From Chitinilyticum piscinae (GTDB lineage: Bacteria > Pseudomonadota > Gammaproteobacteria > Burkholderiales > Chitinibacteraceae): a DNA stretch of 64,000 bases. The stretch is taken from NCBI RefSeq assembly GCF_015223195.1, contig NZ_JADFUA010000005.1:228896-292895 (forward strand). The letters run 5' to 3'. A program made the translations under genes and the position numbers. The notes under the pieces are model-generated. The model was given only the letters and a program-made list of their open reading frames with translations. It did not search any database and was not told the origin of the DNA. Each line of letters begins with the position of its first letter. Position 1 is the first letter of the stretch. Positions 25,569 through 34,178 of this stretch are shown piece by piece.

Positions 25569-27935
25569 TCAATGACGACGACCACCTGCCGCCTTTTTGG
25601 CCGCCTGCGCCGTTTTGGTGGCAGTACGGACTGAGCCCCCCGTCTTGCGACGCGCCGCCACAGCCTTGCCTGCCGGGGATGCTGGGCGCTCTTCCTCCAG
25701 CAGGGTGAAATCAATCTTGCTGGCTTCCAGATCAACCCGCACCACCTTCACCTTCAGGCGGTCGGTCATGCGGTAGACCCGGCCACTGCGCTCGCCACGC
25801 AACTCCCGCCGCGCCTCGTCGAAGTGGAAGTAATCGCTCCCCAGTTCAGAAACGTGCACCAACCCTTCGACATACACCTGATCGAGCAGCACGAACATGC
25901 CAAAGCTGGTGACCGCAGAAATAACGCCCTCAAAGACCTCGCCAACCTTGTCCTGCATGTAGTAGCACTTCAGCCAGGCAGATACATCACGGCTGGCATC
26001 GTCAGCGCGGCGCTCGGTCATCGAGCACTGGATCCCCAAGGCCTCCCACTTCATTGCCGGCTTGTACTTCTTGCCGGCCAACACCGCCTTGATTGCCCGA
26101 TGCACCAGCAAATCGGGATAACGCCGGATCGGCGAAGTGAAATGCGCATACGCCTCGTAACTCAGCCCGAAGTGTCCGGCATTGGCCGGTGTATAGACCG
26201 CCTGCTGCAGGCTGCGCAACAGCATGGTCTGCAGCAAGTCGGCATCCGGGCGCTCGCGGATCTTGCCCAGCAGCTCGGCGTAATCGCTGGCCTGCGGATC
26301 GTCATCACCACCCAGCGTCAGCCCGCAGGTCTTCAGGTATTCGCGCAGGTATGCAAGCTTTTCCGGAGTGGGACCTTCATGCACGCGGAACAGCACCGGA
26401 TGCTCGTTCTTGATGAGGTAGTCCGCCGCCGACACATTGGCCGCCAGCATGCACTCCTCGATCAGTTTGTGTGCGTCATTGCGCACCACCGGAACGATCT
26501 CGCGGATCTTGCCGTGCTCATCAAAGCGCATTTCGGTTTCGGTGGTTTCGAAATCGATGGCGCCGCGTACGCCGCGCGCCTTGGCAAAGGCCTGGAAGAG
26601 CGCGTACAGATCCTGCAGGTGCGGCAGCAGCTTTTTTTCGGCCTTGCTCGCCCTTTCTTCGTCCTGCAGCAATTCCCAGACGCGGGTGTAGGTAAAGCGC
26701 ATCTTCGAGCGCATCACCGCCGGATAGAAACGGTATTTTTTGATCTTGCCCTTCGCGCTGATCTTCATGTCGCAGACCATACACAGGCGCTCGACATCCG
26801 GATTCAGCGAGCAAATGCCGTTGGACAGCGCCTCGGGCAGCATCGGAATCACCCGGCGAGGAAAATACACCGAGTTACCCCGCTCGATGGAGGTCACATC
26901 CAGCGCATCACCGGGCTGTACATAATGGCTGACGTCGGCGATCGCCACCACCAGCCGCCAGCCCTTGCCGTCCTTTTCGGCATACACCGCATCATCGAAG
27001 TCCCGCGCCGTCTCACCATCAATGGTCACCAGCGGGAGCTCGCGCAGATCTTCGCGCTCTACCGTGCCGTGAATGGCCTTCCAGTCCTTTTTCAGAACCT
27101 TGGCCGGTGTTTTTGCCGCCTGCTCTTCGGCCGCGTCGCTGAAGACATGCGGGAGATTGTGCTTTCTGAGCGCAATCTCGATTTCCATTCCCGGATCGGC
27201 ATAATTGCCCAGAATCTCGATCACCTTGCCAACAGGCTGCGTGTAGCGCGCCGGCTGAGTCAGCAACTCGACCATAACCACCTGCCCGACCGTCGCCCCA
27301 AGCGTTCCCTTGGGCTCGATCAGGATCTCCTGGCTGATGCGCTTGTCCTCTGCGGTAACATAAAACACACCGCGCTCGGCACGGAAACGCCCGACCAGTC
27401 TGCTGTTGACGTGCTCGAGCACTTCGACAATGGTACCTTCGCGACGGCCGCGCCGGTCAACGCCCATCTGGCGCACCAGCACGCGGTCACCGTGCAGCAC
27501 CTTGTCCATTTCCTTCGGACCGAGGAACAGATCCTCGCTGCCATCATCGGGCTGCAGAAAACCGAAACCATCGGCATGCCCGAGCACCTTGCCGGCGATC
27601 AGGTCAATCTTCGCCGGCAGGCACAAGGCCCCTTTGCGGTTGATCATCAGCTGCCCCTCGCGCTCCATGGCGCGCAGGCGGCGCTCGAACGGCAGGCCTT
27701 CTTCTTCGGTAATGCCCAACTGGCGGGCCAGATCTTCGACGTACAGCGGCGCTCCGGCGTCGTTCAGCAACTGGAGCACATATTCCCGCGAGGGCAGCGG
27801 GCTTTCATAACGCTCGCGCTCGCGCTCAAGGAAAGGATCCTGCGCGCGCAAGGCATTGATTTTACGGGAGCGGCGCTTCGGGGCACGCTCGACCGAGGAT
27901 GATTCGGAAAAATTCTTTGTTTTTCTGGTTGACAT
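25569..27935 (-). CDS. rnr: Ribonuclease R
   Basis: RNase R is a processive 3'-5' exonuclease that degrades structured RNA and takes part in rRNA quality control. The 788-residue protein has an N-terminal winged helix (YVLQLLNDAGAPLYVEDLAR), two cold-shock domains (GKVLGHADGFGFLQPDDGSE), the RNB catalytic domain with aspartates in DGETARDFDDAVYAE and HYVQPGDALD, an S1 domain (VGEVFEGVISAVTSFGMFV), and a lysine-rich tail ending AKKAAGGRRH. ATG at 27935 is preferred to a TTG six codons upstream. No rlmB follows it here. Confidence 0.96.
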   Translation of the reverse strand: MSTRKTKNFSESSSVERAPKRRSRKINALRAQDPFLERERERYESPLPSREYVLQLLNDAGAPLYVEDLARQLGITEEEGLPFERRLRAMEREGQLMINRKGALCLPAKIDLIAGKVLGHADGFGFLQPDDGSEDLFLGPKEMDKVLHGDRVLVRQMGVDRRGRREGTIVEVLEHVNSRLVGRFRAERGVFYVTAEDKRISQEILIEPKGTLGATVGQVVMVELLTQPARYTQPVGKVIEILGNYADPGMEIEIALRKHNLPHVFSDAAEEQAAKTPAKVLKKDWKAIHGTVEREDLRELPLVTIDGETARDFDDAVYAEKDGKGWRLVVAIADVSHYVQPGDALDVTSIERGNSVYFPRRVIPMLPEALSNGICSLNPDVERLCMVCDMKISAKGKIKKYRFYPAVMRSKMRFTYTRVWELLQDEERASKAEKKLLPHLQDLYALFQAFAKARGVRGAIDFETTETEMRFDEHGKIREIVPVVRNDAHKLIEECMLAANVSAADYLIKNEHPVLFRVHEGPTPEKLAYLREYLKTCGLTLGGDDDPQASDYAELLGKIRERPDADLLQTMLLRSLQQAVYTPANAGHFGLSYEAYAHFTSPIRRYPDLLVHRAIKAVLAGKKYKPAMKWEALGIQCSMTERRADDASRDVSAWLKCYYMQDKVGEVFEGVISAVTSFGMFVLLDQVYVEGLVHVSELGSDYFHFDEARRELRGERSGRVYRMTDRLKVKVVRVDLEASKIDFTLLEEERPASPAGKAVAARRKTGGSVRTATKTAQAAKKAAGGRRH

Positions 27936-28027
27936 TGTCTCTGCTTTTCTCAATAATTCGCGTCCTCTAAGCGATGCACTGCAAAACGCAACGCCGCAAG
28001 GCAGAGCGATTGTAGCTTAGTTGAAGA

Positions 28028-28114
28028 GCCCAGGTGGCGGAATTGGTAGACGCACTAGGTTCAGGTCCTAGCGCTCGCAAGGGCGTGGAAGTTCGAGTCT
28101 TCTCTTGGGCACCA
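28028..28114 (+). tRNA. tRNA-Leu (anticodon CAG), copy 1
   Basis: The sequence folds as a class II tRNA with acceptor GCCCAGG/CTTGGGC, anticodon stem CTAGG/CCTAG, loop TTCAGGT (anticodon CAG), a long variable arm, and encoded CCA. It reads the CUG codon, the main leucine codon in this GC-rich genome. It is followed after 33 bases by an identical copy. Confidence 0.97.
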
Positions 28115-28147
28115 AATTCTTCAACATAGTCTGCATTGCCTGGATAT

Positions 28148-28234
28148 GCCCAGGTGGCGGAATTGGTAGACGCACTAGGTTCAGGTCCTAGCGCTCGCAA
28201 GGGCGTGGAAGTTCGAGTCTTCTCTTGGGCACCA
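28148..28234 (+). tRNA. tRNA-Leu (anticodon CAG), copy 2
   Basis: It is identical over all 87 bases to copy 1 and is followed by a strong terminator eight bases later, so copies 1 and 2 probably form one transcript. Confidence 0.97.
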
Positions 28235-28242
28235 TATTCCGG

Positions 28243-28274
28243 AAAACCCCGATCTCAGGATCGGGGTTTTTTCA
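28243..28274 (+). terminator. Intrinsic terminator after tRNA-Leu copy 2
   Basis: CCCCGATC-TCAG-GATCGGGG is flanked by AAAA and followed by TTTTTT. Confidence 0.92.
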
Positions 28275-28373
28275 TTTTAAGATACCCCAAACCGTACCCC
28301 TACCAAACCAAGTACCTGCATCCATCTTGGCGCTATACGTCAAGGAGTTAGGCAATTTCCACCAACAGGGCAC

Positions 28374-28402
28374 TTGACGCCGCCCACCCGCGACAGTATA
28401 GT
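28374..28402 (+). promoter_or_regulatory. Sigma-70 promoter of tRNA-Leu copy 3
   Basis: TTGACG and TATAGT are 17 bases apart, and the -10 box ends 38 bases before the tRNA. The first two copies lack an equally clear promoter. Confidence 0.75.
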
Positions 28403-28440
28403 TCGGCTTCTTCGCTGCAGTGCGCAAGCAAAACAGCAAG

Positions 28441-28527
28441 GCCCAGGTGGCGGAATTGGTAGACGCACTAGGTTCAGGTCCTAGCGCTCGCAAGGGCGTG
28501 GAAGTTCGAGTCTTCTCTTGGGCACCA
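28441..28527 (+). tRNA. tRNA-Leu (anticodon CAG), copy 3
   Basis: It is identical to the other two copies but has its own promoter and terminator. Confidence 0.97.
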
Positions 28528-28532
28528 AATTT

Positions 28533-28565
28533 AAAAACCCCGATCGCATGATCGGGGTTTTTGCT
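28533..28565 (+). terminator. Intrinsic terminator after tRNA-Leu copy 3
   Basis: CCCCGATC-GCAT-GATCGGGG with flanking A- and T-runs repeats the terminator of copy 2 except for its loop, so the tRNA and terminator were probably duplicated together. Confidence 0.92.
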
Positions 28566-28664
28566 TTTCAGCCTCCTCAAACCCCATCATCAGCCGATAA
28601 AAAGCTTGAGCTTTCGTCCAGATTGCCGATATTGCAAATACTGGTTTTTAGAATTGGCAGACGA

Positions 28665-30332
28665 ATGGCAGATGATCTGACCCAGGCACGCGTACTGGTC
28701 GCCGATGACGCGCCGACGGTACGGCAATCGGTGCGCATGACGCTCGCGGGCTGTGGCATCAACCGCGTCGATGCGGCCAGCAGCATCGGTGAAACCCGCC
28801 GCCGCCTGCGCAATGGTCAATACGACGTCGTACTCTGCGATTACCACTTCGATGAAGGCATGAACGGCCAGGAGCTGCTCGAAGAACTCCGGCATTCTGG
28901 CGAGCTACCGCTGTACACCATCTGGATCATGATCACCGCCGAGGCAGCCTATGAGAAAGTGGTCGCCGTCGCGGAAATCGGTCCGGACGATTACCTGATC
29001 AAGCCCTTCACCAGCCAGCTGCTGAGCACTCGCCTGACCATCGCCTGGGCTCGCAAGCGCTTTCTGAAACCGATCTACGATCGGATCAATGAGGGCAATC
29101 TCAACGAAGCGATCAACGAATGCCTGCGCCTGCAAAAGGAAAGCAGCAGTTTTCGCAACGATCTGCTGCGCATCCTGACCAATCTGCTGCTCGAAGCCGG
29201 GCGACTGGATGAGGCCAAAAAACTGTTCGAAGACATCCTGACCCAGAAAGTCGTCCCCTGGGCCAAACTCGGGCTGGCAAAAACACTGAACCGCATGGGG
29301 CAGAAATCCAAGGCGGAATCAACCCTGCAAGCTGCCATCGTCGAGCACGCCCAGTATGTCGACGCCTATGAGGCGCTGGCCTCGATGTACATGGCGGAAG
29401 GTCGGCTCAATGAAGCCATGGCCATCTTTGACAAATGCCTCGCACTTACCCCGAATAATGTCAGCCGACTGCAGAAAGCCGGCAATCTCGCCAATATGCT
29501 GGGGGATTCCGGCAAGGCCAAACTGCTGCTCGGCCGTGCCGTCACCGTAGGCGGCAATTCCTGTGCACTCTCCGCGGAAACGGTACTGCAACTGGCACTG
29601 GCGGCGCGTCGCGAGCAATCGGGGGGTGACGCCGAAAAATACCTGCGGATGGCCCAGGACATCGTCCGCAAGGACAATACCCCAGCCAATCGCGCCATCG
29701 GCCACATTGCCAGCGCGCTCTACACCGGTAAAACCGACGAACTTGCCGCCGTTGCCACGCAGTTCGGGCTCCCCGACTTCACCCTGGAAATCGGGGTGAG
29801 CTTCATCATGGCCGCCGATCTGCTCTGTCCAGCCACCATCGAAGGCGAGCAAGCCAATCCGGCCAATCCGCCCTACTCCTGGCTTGCCGCGCTGGCGCGC
29901 CGCTTTGTCACCACGAAACAGATCTCCGGCATGCTGGAAAGCGCCGCCAACCAGCGCCCGGCCTGGCATGACTTCATCCAGGGAATCGGGCAGGAAATCG
30001 GCGAATTGAACAACCAGGGTGTAAAGCTGATGCTGAACAACCAGCTCGGCGAAGCGCTCAACCTGCTGATGCCAGCCGCGGAAACCACCCACAACACCCG
30101 CCTGATGCTGTCAGCAACCCATGCATCGCTTAAGTACCTGAAGGCCGGCATGGGTGAAGCCCCGGAACGCAAGCACCTGATGCATCGCGCAGACGAATTC
30201 ATCACCCGTCTACAGGACAGCATCGAGGAAGGGGTTCGCCACACCCTGCGTCAGGATCTGGATGAGCTACTTGGGGGCGGCAGCGCCAAGCCATTGCGCG
30301 ATAGCGCAAACCTGCCCAGGGCATCAGCCTGA
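28665..30332 (+). CDS. Response regulator with C-terminal TPR repeats
   Basis: The 555-residue protein has a receiver domain at residues 8-125, with acidic pocket VLVADDAPTVR, phospho-acceptor Asp in VVLCDYHFD, Thr in IMITAEA, and Lys in DDYLIKPF. From about residue 150 to 330 it has tetratricopeptide helices (NLNEAINECLRL, GRLDEAKKLFEDIL, GRLNEAMAIFDKCLAL), followed by further helical repeats. There is no DNA-binding or enzymatic output domain, so it should act through protein binding. No kinase gene is adjacent; the gene stands alone after the tRNAs. ATG at 28665 begins just before the receiver; earlier codons overlap the terminator. Confidence 0.88.
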   Translation: MADDLTQARVLVADDAPTVRQSVRMTLAGCGINRVDAASSIGETRRRLRNGQYDVVLCDYHFDEGMNGQELLEELRHSGELPLYTIWIMITAEAAYEKVVAVAEIGPDDYLIKPFTSQLLSTRLTIAWARKRFLKPIYDRINEGNLNEAINECLRLQKESSSFRNDLLRILTNLLLEAGRLDEAKKLFEDILTQKVVPWAKLGLAKTLNRMGQKSKAESTLQAAIVEHAQYVDAYEALASMYMAEGRLNEAMAIFDKCLALTPNNVSRLQKAGNLANMLGDSGKAKLLLGRAVTVGGNSCALSAETVLQLALAARREQSGGDAEKYLRMAQDIVRKDNTPANRAIGHIASALYTGKTDELAAVATQFGLPDFTLEIGVSFIMAADLLCPATIEGEQANPANPPYSWLAALARRFVTTKQISGMLESAANQRPAWHDFIQGIGQEIGELNNQGVKLMLNNQLGEALNLLMPAAETTHNTRLMLSATHASLKYLKAGMGEAPERKHLMHRADEFITRLQDSIEEGVRHTLRQDLDELLGGGSAKPLRDSANLPRASA

Positions 30333-30383
30333 AACCATCACCAGCACGGACCTCCAGGGATATACCCAGGAAAAGCACTGCGT

Positions 30384-30872
30384 CTATTCATGCGCATTGG
30401 CCACGTTCACGGCCTGCGCCCCCAGCACCCGCACCAGCACATCCGGCCGCATACTCACCAGAAACCCCCGCTTGCCGCCATTGATGTAGATCTGCGGCAA
30501 ATCCAGCACCGTGGACTCCACATACACCGGCATAGCCCGCCTGACTCCGAACGGCGAGGTTCCACCAACCATGTAGCCAGAATGGCGCCCTGCCACCTCC
30601 GGCGAGCAAGGCACAATGGTTTTGACCCCGAGCAAGCGGGCCAGATTTTTGGTGGACACCTCGCAATCACCATGCATCAACACCAGGAGCGGCTGGCGGC
30701 GTTCGTCCTCCATCACCAGGGTTTTGATGACGGCATGCTCGTCCACCCCCAGCTCTCGCGAAGACACCGCAGTGCCACCCTTCTCTTCGTACTCATACAG
30801 ATGCTGGCCAAACTCGACACCCGCCGCACGCAACACACGGACTGCCGCCGTGACCGGAAATTTCGCACTCAT
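30384..30872 (-). CDS. ybaK: Cys-tRNA(Pro)/Cys-tRNA(Cys) deacylase YbaK
   Basis: YbaK removes cysteine from mischarged tRNA-Pro. The 162-residue protein has the family length and core: the early TAAVRVLRAAGVEF, a lysine in HAVIKTLVMED, MHGDCEVSTKNLARLLG, and GGTSPFGVRRAMPVY, where the GxxP loop binds the substrate. ATG at 30872 is used because AGGA lies before it; the frame is open upstream. It is divergent from selO, 89 bases away. Confidence 0.92.
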   Translation of the reverse strand: MSAKFPVTAAVRVLRAAGVEFGQHLYEYEEKGGTAVSSRELGVDEHAVIKTLVMEDERRQPLLVLMHGDCEVSTKNLARLLGVKTIVPCSPEVAGRHSGYMVGGTSPFGVRRAMPVYVESTVLDLPQIYINGGKRGFLVSMRPDVLVRVLGAQAVNVANAHE

Positions 30873-30961
30873 GATCATCCTGGCTGCAGCAGGGCAGCAA
30901 ACGCGATAAAATACCCGAGTAATTTGATCAACAATACCCGCACCACCCGCAGGGATACCGC

Positions 30962-32437
30962 ATGCCGCATCTGTTTCACCAGCTTCCGCACACCCCGCGC
31001 CTGAGCACACTGGGAGCCCCCTTTTGCCAGCCAGTTGCGGCTACGCCGGTCAAGGCACCACGATTGGCGGCATGGAACCGGGGGCTTGCCGCCGAGCTAG
31101 GACTCGTCCCCGATCAGGATCGCCTCCTCCCCGATCTGGCCGAATGGCTGTCCGGCAACCGCCAACTCCCGGCGCACCCCACATTGGCCACGGTCTATTC
31201 GGGCCATCAGTTTGGCGTGAATGTACCGCAACTCGGCGATGGCCGGGCATTGCTGATTGCCGAAACCACTGCCGCAGACGGCTCCGCCGTCGAAATCCAG
31301 CTCAAGGGCGCCGGCCCCACCCCCTATTCCCGGCGAGCAGACGGACGCGCGGTTCTTCGCTCCTCCATTCGCGAATACCTCTGCAGTGAAGCCATGCACG
31401 GCCTTGGCATCCCGACCACACGGGCGCTGGCGCTGGTCCACGCCCCGGACAACCCAGTCTGGCGGGAGCAGCGCGAAACGGCGGCCATCGTCACCCGCGT
31501 TGCCCCTTCGTTTCTACGCTTCGGGCATTTCGAATACTTTTACTACCGTGGCGAGCACGACGCCCTGCGTGCGCTTGCCGACTGGACCATCCGCGAACAT
31601 TTTCCGGCCTGCCGGGATGCGCCGCCCCCCTATCGGGCACTGTTCGATGCGGTCATCCAGCGGACCGCCGAACTGATTGCGGCCTGGCAGGCAGTTGGCT
31701 TCTGCCATGGCGTCATGAATACGGACAATATGTCCCTGCTTGGGCTGACGCTCGATTACGGCCCCTTCGGTTTTCTGGATGGCTTCAATGCCGGACACAT
31801 CTGCAACCATTCCGACGAAACCGGACGCTACGCCTACAACCGCCAGCCTCAGATTGCGCTGTGGAACCTTTATTGTCTGGGACAGGCCTTCATGCCACTG
31901 CTGGACAAAGATGCCATTCTGGCAGCTCTCGACACATTCCAGCCGAGCTTTGAAGCTGCCTTCGCCCGCCAACTGCAGCGTAAATTCGGCTGGCAGGACT
32001 GGCAGGAGCAGGACTGGGAAACCTTCAGCAGCCTGCTTGAGCTGATGCAGGCCGGACAGACCGACTGGACGCTATTCTGGCGCACGCTGAGCCACGCCGC
32101 GGATCAGGACTCACCACCTGCCAAGTTGCGCGACATGTTTGTCGACCGTACGGCATTCGATAACTGGTTTATGCAATTTTCCCGGCGCAGCCGAAATGGG
32201 ACATGGGCGGCCTGCGAGCAAAAACTGACCATGCTGTCAACGAATCCGGCGTATGTTCTGCGCAACCATCTGGCCGAGCAGGCGATCCGCCTGGCTGAAG
32301 ATCAGCTGGACTACCGGGAAATCCAGCGCCTTGCCGATTGTCTTGCCAATCCATTTACAGAACGGAGCGAAAATAGTGTCTATTTTCAGTCGCCACCTGA
32401 CTGGGCAAAGACACTATCCGTCAGCTGCTCGTCGTGA
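30962..32437 (+). CDS. selO: Protein adenylyltransferase SelO (YdiU)
   Basis: SelO is a pseudokinase that transfers AMP to Ser, Thr or Tyr of target proteins and is linked to redox stress. The 491-residue protein has YSGHQFGVNVPQLGDGRA, EIQLKGAGPTPYSRRADGRA, REYLCSEAMHGLGIPTTRAL, CHGVMNTDNMSLLGLTLDYG (active-site Asn and Asp), and ends in CSS, the position of the redox Cys (selenocysteine in animals) third from the C-terminus. All these are intact. It is a single gene, followed 92 bases later by the phosphate transporter. Confidence 0.95.
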   Translation: MPHLFHQLPHTPRLSTLGAPFCQPVAATPVKAPRLAAWNRGLAAELGLVPDQDRLLPDLAEWLSGNRQLPAHPTLATVYSGHQFGVNVPQLGDGRALLIAETTAADGSAVEIQLKGAGPTPYSRRADGRAVLRSSIREYLCSEAMHGLGIPTTRALALVHAPDNPVWREQRETAAIVTRVAPSFLRFGHFEYFYYRGEHDALRALADWTIREHFPACRDAPPPYRALFDAVIQRTAELIAAWQAVGFCHGVMNTDNMSLLGLTLDYGPFGFLDGFNAGHICNHSDETGRYAYNRQPQIALWNLYCLGQAFMPLLDKDAILAALDTFQPSFEAAFARQLQRKFGWQDWQEQDWETFSSLLELMQAGQTDWTLFWRTLSHAADQDSPPAKLRDMFVDRTAFDNWFMQFSRRSRNGTWAACEQKLTMLSTNPAYVLRNHLAEQAIRLAEDQLDYREIQRLADCLANPFTERSENSVYFQSPPDWAKTLSVSCSS

Positions 32438-32529
32438 GTTTGCGCTTAAACAGTAATATTGATTTTGTCGAATGAGCATGCCGGGAATCTGGGATAATCC
32501 GCGTCGTCATCATCCTGTCATTTTCCATC

Positions 32530-34005
32530 ATGCTTGATCTGTTTAGCGGCCTGGGCACCGGGGTCGCCATCAGCCTGGCGCTGGCGCTGTTCTTCGTCCT
32601 GGCTTTCGAATTCATCAACGGTTTTCACGACACGGCCAACGCTGTCGCAACCGTCATCTACACCAAGGCCATGCCACCGCACTTGGCGGTCATTGCCTCC
32701 GGCATCTTCAATTTCTTCGGTGTACTGCTCGGTGGGCTGGGTGTCGCCTATGCGATCGTGCATCTGCTTCCGGTAGACCTGCTGCTTGACGTCGGCTCCG
32801 GCAGCGGACTGATCATGGTATTCGCGCTGCTGGCATCGGCCATCGTCTGGAATCTGGGCACCTGGTACTTCGGCCTGCCCGCCTCCAGTTCGCATACACT
32901 GATCGGATCGATTCTGGGCGTCGGCATCGCCCATGCCCTCATGAACGGCATCGACATCAGCAAGGGCGTGAACGTCAAAAAAGCCACCGACATCATGCTC
33001 TCGCTGCTGATTTCGCCGACGCTGGGCTTCCTGATCGCCGCCGGCCTGCTGCTGCTGCTGAAAAAGCTCTGGAGCACGTCGCGGATGCACATGACTCCCG
33101 AGGAACGCAAGAATACGGATGGCAAAAAACACCCGCCCTTCTGGACTCGCGTAATGCTGATTGCCTCCGCCATGGGGGTAAGCTTCGCGCATGGCTCGAA
33201 TGACGGGCAGAAAGGCATCGGCCTGCTGATGCTGGTCCTGATCGGGGTCGCACCGGCCAAATTCGTCGTCGACCTGAACAGCACCACCTACCAGATCGAA
33301 CGCACCCGTGATGCTGCGCGTCACATGAGCGACTTCTACATCAGCAACGAAGCCCGCCTGACCCAGCACATCAAGCTTGGCCACAGCAATGGCACGATCA
33401 CCCTGCCGCCAATCTTCAAATGCGATGTCGAGCAGACCCTGCCCACGATCGATGCACTGGTCGGCAAACTGGACGGCATCAAGACTTACGAACAACTGAG
33501 CATGGATGACCGCCGCCAAGTACGCCGGATGATTCTCTGCCTGGATGATGCAGCCAAAAAGGTCAGCAAACTGCCCGAGCTGTCAGGCCATGAGAAATCC
33601 GATCTCGAAAAGCTGCGCAAGGATCTGAATGCCACAACCGAATACGCCCCCCAATGGGCAATTGTCGCCGTTGCCCTGGCTCTGGGTCTTGGCACCATGG
33701 TCGGCTGGAAACGCATCGTGCTGACCGTGGGCGAGAAAATCGGCAACAAGGGCATGACGTATTCGCAAGGGCTTTCGGCACAGATCACGGCAACCGCCGC
33801 AATCAGCATCGCCAGCTTTACCGGCATGCCCGTATCGACCACGCACGTCTTGTCCTCCGCAGTCGCGGGCACCATGGTCGCCAACAAGAGCGGGCTGCAA
33901 GGCGGCACTGTGCGCAGCATTCTGCTGGCCTGGGTGCTGACACTTCCCATCACCATCCTGCTCTCGGGCGGACTGTTCTGGCTCGGAGCCCAGTTCATCC
34001 ATTAA
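32530..34005 (+). CDS. pit: PiT-family inorganic phosphate transporter
   Basis: This inner-membrane symporter takes up metal-phosphate complexes with protons. The 491-residue protein has the two inverted PiT signatures, FEFINGFHDTANAVATVIYT near the N-terminus and FAHGSNDGQKGIGLLML after a central loop, and ends with MPVSTTHVLSSAVAGTMVA and a final membrane segment. About ten membrane helices surround a large hydrophilic loop (residues 265-375). It is of the E. coli PitA/PitB size. A terminator follows. Confidence 0.93.
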   Translation: MLDLFSGLGTGVAISLALALFFVLAFEFINGFHDTANAVATVIYTKAMPPHLAVIASGIFNFFGVLLGGLGVAYAIVHLLPVDLLLDVGSGSGLIMVFALLASAIVWNLGTWYFGLPASSSHTLIGSILGVGIAHALMNGIDISKGVNVKKATDIMLSLLISPTLGFLIAAGLLLLLKKLWSTSRMHMTPEERKNTDGKKHPPFWTRVMLIASAMGVSFAHGSNDGQKGIGLLMLVLIGVAPAKFVVDLNSTTYQIERTRDAARHMSDFYISNEARLTQHIKLGHSNGTITLPPIFKCDVEQTLPTIDALVGKLDGIKTYEQLSMDDRRQVRRMILCLDDAAKKVSKLPELSGHEKSDLEKLRKDLNATTEYAPQWAIVAVALALGLGTMVGWKRIVLTVGEKIGNKGMTYSQGLSAQITATAAISIASFTGMPVSTTHVLSSAVAGTMVANKSGLQGGTVRSILLAWVLTLPITILLSGGLFWLGAQFIH

Positions 34006-34033
34006 GCAACGCAGCATCAGACCCTGCAAATAG

Positions 34034-34068
34034 AAACGCCGCGATCCCGTCGCGGCGTTTGCATTTCA
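34034..34068 (+). terminator. Intrinsic terminator after pit
   Basis: AAACGCCGCGA-TCCCG-TCGCGGCGTTT is a strong stem, followed by GCATTTC. The next 110 bases to 34178 are AT-rich and hold a TATACCCA motif but no gene. Confidence 0.8.
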
Positions 34069-34178
34069 TCCACCCGGAACTGAGAATACATACGTATACA
34101 GCCCTAAGTCTTCATCGATAATATCTAAAAACATATACCCAATAACCTATCTTCATAGCGCGCCGGCTTTCAGGGCCA

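Noticed and set aside
25824..27902. 692-residue open frame on the plus strand
   Set aside because: It lies wholly antisense to RNase R and has no recognisable domain; GC-rich codon use opens such shadow frames.
28136..28351. Small frames across the tRNA-Leu genes
   Set aside because: They read through tRNA sequence and terminators and look alike only because the tRNAs are identical.
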